Shown in pieces: positions 41,722 through 52,800 of a stretch of DNA of 64,000 nt. Location: positions 310,001-374,000 of the forward strand of contig NW_017567001.1 of NCBI RefSeq assembly GCF_001661265.1, written 5' to 3'. Position 1 is the first letter of the stretch. The number at the start of each line of letters is the position of its first letter. Position numbers and translations under genes: made by a program. The DNA is from Saitoella complicata NRRL Y-17804. Taxonomy: Eukaryota; Ascomycota; Saitoellomycetes; Saitoellales; Saitoellaceae. The notes beneath the pieces were generated by a model. The model was not told the origin of the DNA. It ran no database searches and worked only from the letters and a program-made list of their open reading frames with translations.

Positions 41722-41840
41722 AGATACGGCCATACCATGATGAAAGCACAGGATCCCGTCCGATCTCCTAAGTTAAGCATCATAGGGCCCAGTCAGTACT
41801 AGCGTGGGAGACCAGCTGGGAATACTCGGGTGCTGTATCT
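41722..41840 (+). rRNA. 5S ribosomal RNA
   Basis: A complete 5S gene of about 119 bases. Helix I forms between AGATACGGC and GCTGTATCT at the two ends. The 5' third has GGCCATACC and GGATCCCGTCCGATCT; box A of the internal promoter is AAGTTAAGCAT; box C is TGGGAGACCAGCTGGGAATA. A run of five T directly after ends Pol III transcription. The copy stands alone between protein genes, as is usual in filamentous fungi, where 5S genes are dispersed. The sequence keeps GGCCATACC and GGGTGCTGTAT and lacks the ACATACGACCATA start of Neurospora and Aspergillus 5S. Confidence 0.95.
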
Positions 41841-42025
41841 TTTTGCTTTCTGCGTCCTGGTCGTGGTTTCTGGATCCCGGATTTGGTTAGATCACGTGGA
41901 GGTGCAACGTCGACTTGCTCTTTGTAACCAAACAAACGGCAATCGACGACCAGCACCATCAATTGCAATCTCAGCTTCGGACTCGTAATCGACACACTTT
42001 ACATAGTTATAGAATTACCAACACC

Positions 42026-42514
42026 ATGTCTGCACCAATCAGGGATCTGTTCTCCCACCTTACGAGCCCAAACACAGCCTCTGCCCCTAAACAAACGTCT
42101 ACTCCTCTTGCCCCAGCACCTCCACCACCTCAAGAGCCTACAGTCCGCTTTGCGTTCACCACAGAGACGGTACAAGCACATCCTGGGTATCCATGGGCCG
42201 TTCCACCATATGCGGGCAAGACACCTGCCGGGGTAAATAATATGCAGGCTCCATCGAGGAACGGAGGAAAGACATGGGACAGCGACACTGAATCAAATGC
42301 AAATTCGGGTCTGCAATCAGGGGTCGCTGGGCAGAGGGGTTCGACTGGTGGATTTGGAGAGCAAGGGAAGAGGATCGCGATTAAGTAAGACGTTCACTGA
42401 TCTCCCCCCAAGGTGGTTCTAACAATATCTTACAGGGGCCAGAAGGTTGCGCCGAAGTTGGAGAAGAGGGCTTTGAGTACTTGGGCGTCGGAGAAATTCA
42501 AGATTGTGGCATGA
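42026..42514 (+). CDS. Small unrecognised Pro/Ser/Gly-rich protein
   Basis: I do not recognise this protein. Two exons (42026-42384 and 42436-42514), separated by a 51-base intron with GTAAGA and TTACAG ends, give 145 residues. The sequence begins MSAPIRDLFSHLTSPNTASA, has a Pro-rich stretch (PLAPAPPPPQEPTVRFAF), a middle with HPGYPWAVPPYAGKTP, then a disordered Ser/Gly part. The C-terminus is basic and helical (GQKVAPKLEKRALSTWASEK). No membrane span or signal peptide. The clean splice joint and sensible composition on both sides support it as real. Confidence 0.6.
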
Positions 42515-42682
42515 GAGAGGATGCGGACAGTGCATGAAAGAAACGTTGAGTGTTGTGCAAGGGTTTGTTTACGGCATGGATTAGACAAACGAGATCTAAT
42601 ATAGGTTCTTTCTTGATATACCGGGCAATTGCCTTTCTCTGACGCATAGACCCAAATATGCTTGCTTCTTCGACAACCAGAT

Positions 42683-43543
42683 TTACTTGGTCCTCGTCCT
42701 CTTCTTTGCACCTGCACCCTCCGACTCCTCCTTCCTCTTTCCCTTCTTCGGCTTCGGCGCATACTTAGCCTCCATAGATTCAATCAAACTCTCCATTCGC
42801 CCTTGCTGTCTTTGCCTAATCAGCGCTCCCAATGCTGCCTCATCATCCGCCTTATTGCCCTTCTTCGTCTTTTTCAGATCCTTATCGAGACCCAATTCAG
42901 CAGCCAGTTCCTCTGCCTCCTTTGCTTCCTTCTGCGCCTTCTTCAGCCGTGCACCCGCTTCCTTCTTTGACGTGCTGGACCGGTATTTCTTGTATGCCTC
43001 CACCTCACCCGCCTCAATGGCAGCATCAATAATCTCGCGGAATCGTGCCTCGTCAGCCTCAACCTCGGAGCACATGATTTCTTCAAAGATCTTCTCTATA
43101 TCTCCCTTGTTCGCCTTATACGACTCCAACAAATCCCCCCTCTCCTCCTCCGACCCCTGATACTCCTTCTTAAACTGTTCAATGGTCGTCCCATCAACAA
43201 CCCCCTGCCACAACTCCTGAAAGTACTCATTCCAATCAAAATCCTCCTCACCAGCCGCGATCTCATCTGTTCGCCCCGTTTGATCATATCGTGCTCTTCG
43301 CTTTTCGTCGGAGAGGATGGAGTATGCGAAGGCAATTTCTTGGAATTTGAGGTGCGCTGCGTCTCGACTGTCGGGGGAGACTTTGTCAGGGTGGTGGGCG
43401 AGGGCAAGTTTGCGGTATGCGGTCTTGATCTCGGAGGCGGTCGCTGTGGTGGGAAGGGAGAGGACTTCATAGGGGTTGATGTCGGTGGGAGGGACACCGG
43501 CGTCGTGGTTGTCGTTGGAGTGGGTTGACTCGGCGTCAGACAT
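42683..43543 (-). CDS. DNAJC9-like J-domain protein
   Basis: A nuclear J-protein like human DNAJC9, a histone H3-H4 chaperone that recruits Hsp70. The J-domain (about 24-95) reads NPYEVLSLPTTATASEIKTA, HHPDK with the HPD tripeptide, and AFAYSILSDEKRRARYDQTG. After it, EEDFDWNEYFQELWQGVVDG and FKKEYQGSEEERGDLLESY are the DNAJC9-specific helices that follow the J-domain. The rest is a charged helical region with EVEADEARFREIIDAAIEAG and a Lys-rich tail (KYAPKPKKGKRKEE) suitable for nuclear import. Single exon, 286 residues, near the human 260. Confidence 0.88.
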   Translation of the reverse strand: MSDAESTHSNDNHDAGVPPTDINPYEVLSLPTTATASEIKTAYRKLALAHHPDKVSPDSRDAAHLKFQEIAFAYSILSDEKRRARYDQTGRTDEIAAGEEDFDWNEYFQELWQGVVDGTTIEQFKKEYQGSEEERGDLLESYKANKGDIEKIFEEIMCSEVEADEARFREIIDAAIEAGEVEAYKKYRSSTSKKEAGARLKKAQKEAKEAEELAAELGLDKDLKKTKKGNKADDEAALGALIRQRQQGRMESLIESMEAKYAPKPKKGKRKEESEGAGAKKRTRTK

Positions 43544-43790
43544 TGTGATGGATTTTATTAACGTAATGGAGTGATGACTGAGGGATAAGAATCTGGATTG
43601 AAGGCAGTTGCGTGGTGTGAATGTGTTGAAAGCAAATACGCGACCGCGTTGAACTTACCCTTCCGAAAAAGGTTAGCGTGTATCTACGTTACCGTGGGAT
43701 CAGCGGATCAGCGCACGGCGTCCCTCGATACAAACTTCTCACAAAAACACTTTTCTATATCGCTCGAGCTCAGGATCTTACAAACCAGAC

Positions 43791-45287
43791 TTACACCAAT
43801 CGCCCGTCCGTATGATATAACGGCATCCCCTCGACATGCGTATAAACATGTGCCAGATCCTTCCGGTCCTCCTCCCCCTTATAAAGAATCTCCCTCCTCC
43901 CCTTGAGCTTCCTCTTCACCTGCGCCTCCTTCGAATCCCCCAGTATGTCAGACGAAGCGAAATCAAGTTCATACACCCCACTCTCCGTACTCGCAAATAT
44001 TTTGCCGTGTTCTGCCTGGACGGAATACACCGGACTTCTCTCCCTTCCCAAGAAGATACTCCACCCTCCATCCTTTTGTTTGGATGTTGAGGCGTACCGC
44101 GCGTCCCAGACTCTGATGACCCCGTTTCGTGCCGCACCGGCGATGATTTGGTGGCCCCCGGGCCCGTTGGTGGTGAGTGAGTATACGGCACTCATTGCGT
44201 CATGCGGATCCCGGAACTCGAGTTCGAGTTGGGGAGTGGAGAGGGGTGGAGCACGGAGGTCGTGAAGACGGACTGCGCCGTCGTACCAGCCGCTTAGGAG
44301 GGTTGAGGGGGTGTAGGAGCAGAGTCCGTACACGGCGGATTTGGTGAGGTTGTAGTCGGAAGCGGGGAAGGCATAGGTTTGTACGATGCTGGATGGGGTG
44401 AGGGTATGAAAGGATAGTGGGTGCGTACCGGATGAACCGATGGCGAATTCATTGGGTGAGGTTGGATAGACGATCCAGGGCCGTGAGGGGAGGAAGATTG
44501 TGGTGAGAGGTTTGGATGTGTTCTCGGCGGCGTCGCGGAGGTCGAAAAGGGAAATTTCTTGGGATGTTGAGGAGGCGGCGAGGAGTTTGTCCTTCCCAGC
44601 CATGGAAATGGATTGTACCGTCCCTTTCGAGAGCTTGTAGTGGTGTAGAATCTCCGGGACGTGAGTTTGTCCTTTCCGGGGTAACCGCACTCGGAAAACA
44701 TTTCCGTTCACATGACTGACGATAGCCTCATCCTCCGTTCCCTCCACGAGCACAATGTCCGTGACATCGTCAACACCATCCTTCCCCAGTTTCCACACCT
44801 GCCACGGTCTTGTCGTCCCACCCGACAAACTCCTGTCCTGCCGAAAACCTCGCCGTGGTGCCGGCGGCGGCGGCGTACTGTCCTGCTGCCCAAGCCAAAG
44901 TAAGTGCAGTTCAGGCCCAACCCCAACAACGATCTTCTTCCCATTAACCCTAACAACCGGCATCGACTTCCCCCTCCACCGTCGGCTAATCAACGATGCC
45001 GTAAACGTATGCGCATCCCACGCCCGATCAATCGCCGTACCAATGGCGGCTTGGTCTTGCCATGATAGAGCGGATACGTCGTGGGTTATGTTGTGCCATC
45101 TTTGTGCGCGGACGTAATGTTTCCAGCCGTAGTGGTTTGTGAGGACGTTGAAGCGTCGGGAGACTAGGGACAAAGCGGCGAGATCGGCGGCGGAGAGGAA
45201 GGGATAGAGGCCATGGATTAGATCTTGAGGAAGCGAGGTGAATGTAGTGGTATCATTGGTATCGTTGGCATTTGTCATCGTCTTCAA
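43791..45287 (-). CDS. F-box and WD40-repeat protein
   Basis: A 498-residue putative SCF ubiquitin-ligase substrate receptor. The F-box (about 17-60: SLPQDLIHGLYPFLSAADLA and ALSLVSRRFNVLTNHYGWKH) would bind Skp1. It is followed by a linker with WDAHTFTASLISRRWRGKSM and then about six weak WD40-like blades. The clearest are SISMAGKDKLLAASSTSQEI with LFDLRDA, and QIIAGAARNGVIRVWDARYA. Organisation resembles FBXW4 of animals, but I would not assign the orthologue. The 3' end (EGMPLYHTDGRLV) overlaps no other gene. Start is the Met at 45287; a second Met is three residues on. Confidence 0.8.
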   Translation of the reverse strand: MKTMTNANDTNDTTTFTSLPQDLIHGLYPFLSAADLAALSLVSRRFNVLTNHYGWKHYVRAQRWHNITHDVSALSWQDQAAIGTAIDRAWDAHTFTASLISRRWRGKSMPVVRVNGKKIVVGVGPELHLLWLGQQDSTPPPPAPRRGFRQDRSLSGGTTRPWQVWKLGKDGVDDVTDIVLVEGTEDEAIVSHVNGNVFRVRLPRKGQTHVPEILHHYKLSKGTVQSISMAGKDKLLAASSTSQEISLFDLRDAAENTSKPLTTIFLPSRPWIVYPTSPNEFAIGSSGTHPLSFHTLTPSSIVQTYAFPASDYNLTKSAVYGLCSYTPSTLLSGWYDGAVRLHDLRAPPLSTPQLELEFRDPHDAMSAVYSLTTNGPGGHQIIAGAARNGVIRVWDARYASTSKQKDGGWSIFLGRERSPVYSVQAEHGKIFASTESGVYELDFASSDILGDSKEAQVKRKLKGRREILYKGEEDRKDLAHVYTHVEGMPLYHTDGRLV

Positions 45288-45581
45288 AAGGGTTGGTGGT
45301 GGTTGGTCGACCTTTACCAGTCAATCTCGCCTCAAGGCTCTCAATGATCTCTGTGGCGAAGTTAGAGTTGCGATACGACAGGCGAAAGACAGGGACTGCA
45401 GCAACAGGAAACCCGACAAATGTCCCAAGTCATAAAGCTCAATACTAATTATTCCGATGTATTGCTATACGTCAATCTAATTGTAACGGAAGATGTTCAG
45501 AGATGAGAGATGCTATGCCGTACGCCAACCTTTTATCCAAAAAGCGCTAGCAAATGCACATACTGTATGTACATCAATAAC

Positions 45582-47669
45582 TTATAATGTCGAAGGGTAC
45601 TGCTTGCTGATCCGGCCCCCCTTCATCACAGTCCTGATCTCCTCCGCCGTAAGCGTCTCGTACTGAACAAGCGCATGCGCCAACCTATCCAACTCATCCC
45701 TTTTCTCTCTCAGGATCCTCCTCGCTCTCGCCTCAGACGCCTCAATCATCGTACGGATCTCACTCTCAATGACCTGCTTCGTCTCCGTTGAAAGTTGCTC
45801 GTAGTCTCCTCCAGTCCATCGAACAGGACCAACCTTATCCGAGAATCCCCATTGGGTGACCATGGCCTTCGCCACGTTAGTAGCATTGGCGATATCACTG
45901 CTAGCACCACTCGTCACGTTCTCCTTTCCGTAGACCAACTCCTCAGCCACACGACCTCCCATAGCAACATCAATCTGACTGATATACTCGGTCTTGGAGA
46001 AAGAGTCCTTATCCATATCCGGTAGCGAGAACGTAATACCCAAAGCCTCACCACGGGGCATAATGGTAGCTTTGTACAGAGGCATCGCCTTCTCGGCGTA
46101 AATCGCCATCATCGCATGTCCACCCTCATGGTACGCCGTAGCCAGCTTCTGAGCCTCCGTGGAGACCTTCGTTTTTCGTTCCGCACCCATCAAGATCTTA
46201 TCCTTCGCCCACTCCATGTGGTTGAGATTCACCGCCAGCGCACCCTCGCGACTAGCGCGGACAGCGGCGGTGTTGATGAGGTTAACGAGGTCGGCACCAG
46301 ACATACCTGAGGTTCCACGCGCGATGAGTTCGAGGTTGACTTGGGGATGAAGAATGATGTTCTTGGCGTAGTGTCGAAGGACTTCGACACGGCCACGGAC
46401 GTCTGGGAGGGGGACAACGACGTGCCGGTCGAAACGGCCGGGGCGGACGAGCGCTGGATCGAGTTTCTTGGCGAAGTTGGTAGCTCCGATAATGACGATA
46501 TTCTCATTCGAGTCGAATCCATCGAGCTCAACCAGCAACTGGTTCAAGGTCTGATTGTTGCTCCAGCTCTGTTTGTCATCACGTGAACCACCAACAGCAT
46601 CGAGCTCATCGATGAAGATGATACACGGCGCGTTCTTCTTCGCCACGTTGAAGAGGTCACGAATGCGCTTCGCACCAAGACCAACAAACATCTCCTCAAA
46701 TTCAGACCCAGACGTGGAGATGAACGGAACACCAGCCTCACCAGCAACAGCCTTCGCAAGCATAGTCTTACCCGTACCCGGCGGTCCCTTCAACAACACA
46801 CCCTTGGGCAACTTTCCACCCAACGCCGTAAACTTCATAGGATTCCTCAAGAACTCCACAACCTCCTGCAAATCCTCCTTGGCCTCATCAACACCCTGTA
46901 CATCACTAAACCTCACCTTCGGCACAGCCGGATCGTCGGGTTGAAGCATCTTCGATCCGCGGCCCTCGCCGAGCTGCGCTCGCGCCATGTTGATCATGGT
47001 GTACGCAATACCGCCAAACATGAGCAAGCCGAGGACAGACTTGAGGAAGGACATGACGCTGTCGAATGGACTACTGGTGACTTGGACATGGATCGGCTTG
47101 TCTTCCGTTCCGTATTTCCTGCCCCCAGTCTTCGAGGGACCGGCTTTGCCCCGGCCCCCACCCAGGATATCGAAGGGAGACTCCGGAGCTTCTTCACAAG
47201 CACGGATATATAACTCCGTACACTCATCATCCCGGGCCACGCCAGCGGTCTCATACCTCTCTACAACCGCCTCAGGATGTCCCTTATCCAAACACGCCGA
47301 GTAGAACTTGGCTTGAGCGGCTGCGTTGCTTGGCATCGCGTTTGCGTTTTGTTGAAGACGAAAGAGGTAGGAGTCGTGTCGGGATGCTGTTGACATATGG
47401 CGGATCGAAGAGGGCATGGAGGGAGTGCGGAAGAGGGTTGTGAGGGGGGTGGGGAATGGGGAAGAGGCAAGACGTATCCTGGGGCTGAAGTGTCGAGAAG
47501 TAGGCATCGCTGGGACGGGGATCGGCTGCAATGCGAGCTCCCTCGAGGGCAATATTCGCAGAGCGTCAAAAGACGCAATATCCTTCATGAAGTCTGGCAG
47601 GTCGATCCGTGGTTGGTGCGACGTAACCTGGGGATTTGGCCTTGGTCGTGCCATCAACGGCGACAGCAC
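45582..47669 (-). CDS. YME1: Mitochondrial i-AAA protease (FtsH/M41 family), Yme1
   Basis: An ATP-dependent zinc protease of the mitochondrial inner membrane facing the intermembrane space, for protein quality control. 695 residues, single exon. Seen: a long basic N-terminus with a mitochondrial presequence; one membrane span ([20 protein letters not shown], about 216-235), which is the i-AAA topology; AAA+ Walker A GPPGTGKT, Walker [31 protein letters not shown]; and the M41 domain with the zinc site [12 protein letters not shown] and the third ligand in [12 protein letters not shown]. The zinc motif is HEGGH instead of the more usual HEAGH; both His and the Glu are kept. The intermembrane domain before the span is shorter than in m-AAA proteases, supporting Yme1. 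Confidence 0.94.
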   Translation of the reverse strand: MLSPLMARPRPNPQVTSHQPRIDLPDFMKDIASFDALRILPSRELALQPIPVPAMPTSRHFSPRIRLASSPFPTPLTTLFRTPSMPSSIRHMSTASRHDSYLFRLQQNANAMPSNAAAQAKFYSACLDKGHPEAVVERYETAGVARDDECTELYIRACEEAPESPFDILGGGRGKAGPSKTGGRKYGTEDKPIHVQVTSSPFDSVMSFLKSVLGLLMFGGIAYTMINMARAQLGEGRGSKMLQPDDPAVPKVRFSDVQGVDEAKEDLQEVVEFLRNPMKFTALGGKLPKGVLLKGPPGTGKTMLAKAVAGEAGVPFISTSGSEFEEMFVGLGAKRIRDLFNVAKKNAPCIIFIDELDAVGGSRDDKQSWSNNQTLNQLLVELDGFDSNENIVIIGATNFAKKLDPALVRPGRFDRHVVVPLPDVRGRVEVLRHYAKNIILHPQVNLELIARGTSGMSGADLVNLINTAAVRASREGALAVNLNHMEWAKDKILMGAERKTKVSTEAQKLATAYHEGGHAMMAIYAEKAMPLYKATIMPRGEALGITFSLPDMDKDSFSKTEYISQIDVAMGGRVAEELVYGKENVTSGASSDIANATNVAKAMVTQWGFSDKVGPVRWTGGDYEQLSTETKQVIESEIRTMIEASEARARRILREKRDELDRLAHALVQYETLTAEEIRTVMKGGRISKQYPSTL

Positions 47670-48653
47670 ATATCGTAGAGAATCGAGCGCTATTCCAACC
47701 TACAGTCCGTTATCAGCCTCCATTCCATATGCATTTCGCACGAAGGCAAATGGCAAAAAAAAGAGTGACGTACCTGTTGGAGGAGCGCTGAACCTTGCGA
47801 GTACATCGCCATGCGATCAGAACTGGTTGCGACCACCGGTTACTTGGAATAAACTCCTAAGGTTATTCGAGTGATGGTCGATCGGTTGGTGTTTCAGGCG
47901 GGTTCGTATGTCGGCGCCGGCACTCCGCGAAATCGATGCCGCAGCTGAACGTTCCCGAAGAGCAGCACGTACGTAATCCAGAATAATGTCAGGTTAAAGC
48001 TCGGCTGTGAGTTCCCAAAACCTCGTAAACTTAGATAATGACATACTGGAAATGGCTCATGTACAAAGGTACGTTATGGACTTTTACAATCACAATAGCG
48101 TGTGACGGGTCGGTGCCAGGTTTCGGAGCAAGAGGACATCGACAAGTTCAGATACTGCCGAGGAGTCTCATGCCCTGCCAATTACGGGTTGCCATGTACC
48201 AGCTTAATCATCCCATTTACCCCCGATCTCCTCTCAGTTGCCGCGGAAGACGGACCTGAGGCGGGGCTCAACGTGAACGGGCCCTTCATTCTTCGCATTT
48301 GCCGTCCGCATGCCCAGGCGTGACCCAATCGTACCGGTACCGCACCGCGCCGGCTGAATAGAGTATGAAACCTTCTATCCAGTCAATTTGAATTTGCCGT
48401 TGCACATGTGAAATAGGTCCAGACTCGTGATTCGTCATCTCGTCATTGTCGGTGTGCTCTGTATTTGAACGGTGCATAACCCCACCTGTCCTCCATCGAA
48501 TAAGCAGTGACAGGAGTAGGAGGTGATACAGAAGTACCACAATCATCCAACAAGTAACGAACAGCAAAGATGAGGTAGGGAAGCGTCAAGGGTTAGAGTT
48601 TATCACTCTGCTGACAGTAAACCCCTTACAGCTCCTTTTCCCGCCATCCATCC
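47670..48653. other. Gene-free stretch between YME1 and the YTH gene
   Basis: About 980 bases between divergent starts. Several intron-like signals occur, but nothing reads as protein over more than short stretches. It should hold both promoters and leaders. Confidence 0.4.
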
Positions 48654-50566
48654 ATGGCATACGAAACCTTGCAAGAGACGAGACCCTCTGCCTGGAACAG
48701 GAACTCAGAGCCTGAAATCCCGAACAATTTCCTTCAGGAAGACTACAACACGGCACCCGGTTCCGTTCTCTGGGACGAACCCCGTTCCTTCGCGAGGCAG
48801 AGGACGCCTTCGACAGAGTCATCTTATGAGGGTATTGAGGAGTGTGGCACCATGACTTGCAGAAGCTAACTTCTCGTACAGCAGAATTGAACAACAGGGC
48901 CCGCCGTCCTCGTCCATTGACTTTGGCTTCGCCACGCCATATTCACCATGCGTACGGCGCCGAAGAGCATTACGACCCTCCTTCCTCTAGTCTGCCTCGT
49001 GGCGCCCAGTCTGCTCTTCTCGCCGACTCGTCTATCTGGAGTCCGCAGGAGTACGATGTAGTCCAGGCCGGTGTCCGTCCGTCGCCTTCTCCCGCATATG
49101 GCAACCAGAAGCACATTCGTACGGCTTCTGAGCCTTTTCACGTGCACGAAGGCACCTTCGACCGCCGTGACTCAATGTTGAGGTCTCAAGTCGAGGGAGA
49201 CGACAATGCCGTCATGGGCTCCTCGTACGGGAGTCAGTACGGATTGGACGAACGCCGGACCTATCGTCACCAAATCCCCCTCACTCCTCCCAATGGCCGC
49301 TACGACGACCACCGCTCATCTTGGCCATCCCGTGCACCCCCCGCTGCCCCCGTCTACCCCGGCACCCCTCTCGCCACACCTCCAGAACACACAGTCAACG
49401 GGCGTAACCGTCCACTCTCCGATACCCGCCACTCATGGAGCGACGCCTCCCTCGAACGCTACCGTACCACCAACGCTACACAGACCTACCCCGAAATCAC
49501 ACGCTTCCCGCGGCGTCAGACATCGCTTAATCTGAGTGCCTTGAGGTTTACCCCGATTGATGCCGGAGCAGCGACGGATTCGCTCGCTGCTGGTGTTGAG
49601 GCGATGAATATCCATTCGCGTCATCGTCGTGCGCCATCTGATGCCTCAACCGCCGGATCCGCGTCCTCATCATTGCACAACACATTCTTCGATTCTGCCT
49701 CGCCGTGGGGTACGAATTGGGGTGAACGCTCTCTCACCCTTCAAACCCAGCCTGTGCCACAGCAGATCCCGTGGGGCGGAAACCAGCAACCGACAAGGAC
49801 ATTCACAATCAGTCCCCCTCCGATCGCGTTGGACGAGAAGGCGGCCGATAGGGCGGGAATTAACCCGGATACGTGTGCGATGCCGGCGTTTGCGAGGTAT
49901 TTCGTGATTAAGAGTTATAGTGAGGATGATATTCACAAGGTAAACGTGTTTGGCTTCCTATCAGGACTAGGCTAACACCTTCACAGTCACTCAAATACGG
50001 AATTTGGGCCAGTACGGAAATTGGGAGTAAACGTCTCGACCGCGCTTTCAGGGAAAGTTCGGATCAAGGGTGATGAAAAACTGCGATGACTAGGCATGTT
50101 AGCTGACTTCATTACAGACCCATCTACCTTTTCTTCAGTGTCAACGCTAGCGGCATGTTCTGCGGTGTTGCACAGATGGTCACGCCTGTTGATCATCGTG
50201 CCTCAAGTGGGATTTGGGCCCAGGACAAATGGAGGGGCCACTTTGGTATTCGTTGGATTTTCGTGAAGGTTCGGAGGGTCTTCGTTATCACATATCGTTG
50301 CGCTAACATCGTCGGAACAGGACATCCTCAATGTCGTATTGAAACACATCCGTGTCTGCAACAACGACAACAAACCCGTCACCAACAGCCGTGACACACA
50401 GGAGTTAGAGGCATATGCCGGAAGGGAAGTCTTGAGGACTTTCGCCCTGTTCCAGGAGAAGACCGGAATCTTGGGTGACTGGCGCGCTCATGTGTTGAGG
50501 CAGAGGAGGGCGAGTGCTGCAAGTGTGAGTGCAAGTGCAAGTGGAGGGATACAAGGAGGATTCTGA
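48654..50566 (+). CDS. YTH-domain m6A reader, YTHDF type
   Basis: A cytoplasmic reader of N6-methyladenosine in mRNA, of the YTHDF/Pho92 group. Five exons (48654-48831, 48882-49939, 49987-50069, 50118-50268, 50321-50566), with introns of 47-52 bases, give 571 residues. The first 400 are disordered, Ser/Pro/Arg-rich, as in all YTHDFs. The YTH domain begins at [20 protein letters not shown] and continues with [60 protein letters not shown], and [16 protein letters not shown]. The aromatic cage residues are present: Trp of GIWAS and the two Trp of GIWAQDKW. The domain is cut by three introns. It ends in a short Ser/Ala tail. Confidence 0.95.
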
Positions 50567-51466
50567 GATGGGAGAACGGACAATCTTGTGCGAGATGGGC
50601 ATGAACTTTCTAATGCTGGTTTGGGAAGTCGTCGAGGTACATTTTAGTTTTTTTGTTAGACAGTTGAGTTAGCTGCGGTACCGGGTCTTTCATTGCTCTG
50701 GATTTGGTGGATATGATATCGGCGGCCCGATGGGTGCATCGCATCGTTGGTCTTTTTGATTTTTTAATTTTTGGAGGGTTACCATACATACTGGACACTT
50801 ATCTTGGAGTAAGTCTCTGACGTGAGTTAGAATATCATTTTTACTGCTGGGGAGCATCTTGGCGAATGACCCCGTGTGGACAGGCGGTCATGAGAACACG
50901 CACATGCCCTGGCTCGACGCGAGTCTGATCATCCACCCCTCCCTCTGTATTTGCAACCTAGCCAAGGTTGAAATCTCACCACCAGAGTATTTGGAGCTGA
51001 GAACGATTGCCCACCATCATCTAGCTGCTCGAACTTGTCATATCTCCAAACGATAAGCACGTCTGTCTTCTTCCCACGCCTCACTAGTCCTCTTCGCTAA
51101 CGCTCTTACTAGGTTATGGTCACCAAACCGCCGAACATGAACGCTGGTAGCAACAAGGGTGTTTTGCTGCTCTATGGGCAGCTGCTACTTTCGTAATCGT
51201 CTTCTCCGGCCGTCTCTTTGCTAGGCCTGCCGGCAATGCTGGCAGGAAATACGTGGAGCAGGGGTAACATTAACGTTGAGGAGCAGCACGTGTGGTGGAG
51301 CGACTTTCATGCTCAATCCTTTTTACGGAAAGTGTACGGGGTGTTCCTAATCTTTAGATTTTCATGATCGCGATGCTGGTGGATATCACTCGTTCGTTGG
51401 ACCGGAAGGTGATTGTTCAGCTTCTATAGCGCTATGCTGGGCTGGCAATCACAGTATCGTACACAT
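50567..51466. other. Gene-free stretch with a possible small spliced or decayed gene
   Basis: About 900 bases. A strong branch-acceptor (GCTAACGCTCTTACTAG ending near 51112) precedes two short frames. One reads a hydrophobic stretch (CFAALWAAATFVIVFSGRLF) interrupted by one stop upstream. This could be a small membrane protein gene with unresolved splicing or a remnant; I leave it unassigned. Confidence 0.3.
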
Positions 51467-52501
51467 CTACTTAGCAACAATATTATCCCCCATAACCCCC
51501 CTAACAACCTCCATAACCCGTCCATGCACTCCAACCGGCGCAGCAATAACACCCTTATTCGCCCTCAACGTCCTCCCCATGCCAAAGTCTAACCTCTTTC
51601 CAAACATATCTGTAACCTTCCCACCTGCCTCCTCGACAATAACGACACCACTCGCATGATCCCAGATCTTCTCCTCGTATGTTGCGGAGACAGGGAGACG
51701 GAGGTAGATGTCACCCGAGCCACGCGCGATGGAGGCGTATTTGGATTGGGAGTCCATGCGCACAGAGGGGGCGGTTATGCCGAGTGCAGTCGCAATGGAG
51801 TGTTGGGTTGTGTGGGCAGAGTGTCCGGATTCAACGGATTCGCAGAACGTGGCTTCGGCGGTGGAGGAGATCGTGCGCATAGTCACCTGGGCGTCTCCCG
51901 AGTCTGAGTGAAGGGAGCGTTGAAATGACCCTTGGCCCTTGATTGCGTGCGTGATGATTCCGCGCTCGACACCCTCAGCTTCGATTCCGGCGGTTTTGTC
52001 GACGGGGAGGTTGGGGCATCCGATTACGCCAAGCTCGACTTCGCCGTCTTTGATGAGGGCAAGGCAGACTGCGTATTGTCCTCCTCTCAGGAATCCCTTC
52101 GTACCATCAATAGGGTCCAATGCCCACATCCGTCCCTTATCACTCCCAGCATATGATCCACGGTCGATCATCGCACACATCTCCTCCTCATCCTTGATGA
52201 GCCCGGGCAATCCCTCCTCCACAACACCCCTGACCAAGTCCCAAACCTTTGCTTTCAACTCTGTATTTCCCTGGAGAACGGCGGAGTCCTCTTCACCTAC
52301 AACTGGATCCTCGGGGAAGTCACGAGCGAGGACAGCGTTGACGAGGGCTTGAGCACCGAAGTCAGCAATGGTGACAGGAGATTTGTCATCCTTAGAGACA
52401 GTGGAGGCGCCAGCGAGGGAGCGGAAGATTTTTTCGGTGAGCTTGGAGGCTAAAGTGACTGCGCTCAAGGCGGTTTGCTTCTCGGTAGCAAGGTAGGACA
52501 T
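51467..52501 (-). CDS. MET22: 3'(2'),5'-bisphosphate nucleotidase, Met22/Hal2
   Basis: The magnesium-dependent phosphatase that turns 3'-phosphoadenosine 5'-phosphate into AMP; a sulfate assimilation and salt-tolerance enzyme inhibited by lithium and sodium. 344 residues from the Met at 52501 (MSYLATEKQTALSAVTLASK), the same place as the yeast protein starts. Seen: KDDKSPVTIADFGAQALVN, VVGEEDSAVL with the metal-binding Glu pair, WALDPIDGTKGFLRGGQYAV (the DPIDGT motif), and the C-terminal KIWDHASGVVIVEEAGGKVT with the WDxxAG-like metal site; WDHASG has Ser where many have Ala. The frame is open upstream to 52792, which would add 97 residues with some mitochondrial-like character, but no homology supports that. 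Confidence 0.93.
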   Translation of the reverse strand: MSYLATEKQTALSAVTLASKLTEKIFRSLAGASTVSKDDKSPVTIADFGAQALVNAVLARDFPEDPVVGEEDSAVLQGNTELKAKVWDLVRGVVEEGLPGLIKDEEEMCAMIDRGSYAGSDKGRMWALDPIDGTKGFLRGGQYAVCLALIKDGEVELGVIGCPNLPVDKTAGIEAEGVERGIITHAIKGQGSFQRSLHSDSGDAQVTMRTISSTAEATFCESVESGHSAHTTQHSIATALGITAPSVRMDSQSKYASIARGSGDIYLRLPVSATYEEKIWDHASGVVIVEEAGGKVTDMFGKRLDFGMGRTLRANKGVIAAPVGVHGRVMEVVRGVMGDNIVAK

Positions 52502-52800
52502 ATTCCGAATGAAAGAAGGTGAGGGAAGTCGGATCAGGCGGAGATTTGGTCGGAAGAACAGATTGCTGGTGGCGAGAGCTCTACGATGTCTGGGTATTAA
52601 ATCGCTGCAGCTGCTGCAGGTCGTCGAGGCAGCCTGTACGTACGGTAGGTTATACCTCGGTCTGCTGTGCATGCATACCGGTACTTGTTCTGCCGAATAT
52701 GGATTGTCTTCGTTACACCACCGCGTCCGCCAACACCCCACACAAAACGCGACCTCCAAGAACTCACGAAACAAATCAAACACGCCGAACAACCTCCGCC

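Noticed and set aside
52502-52792. A 97-residue N-terminal extension of Met22 with a mitochondrial signal
   Set aside because: The known family starts at the Met at 52501, and the upstream part holds the shared promoter with the securin-like gene.
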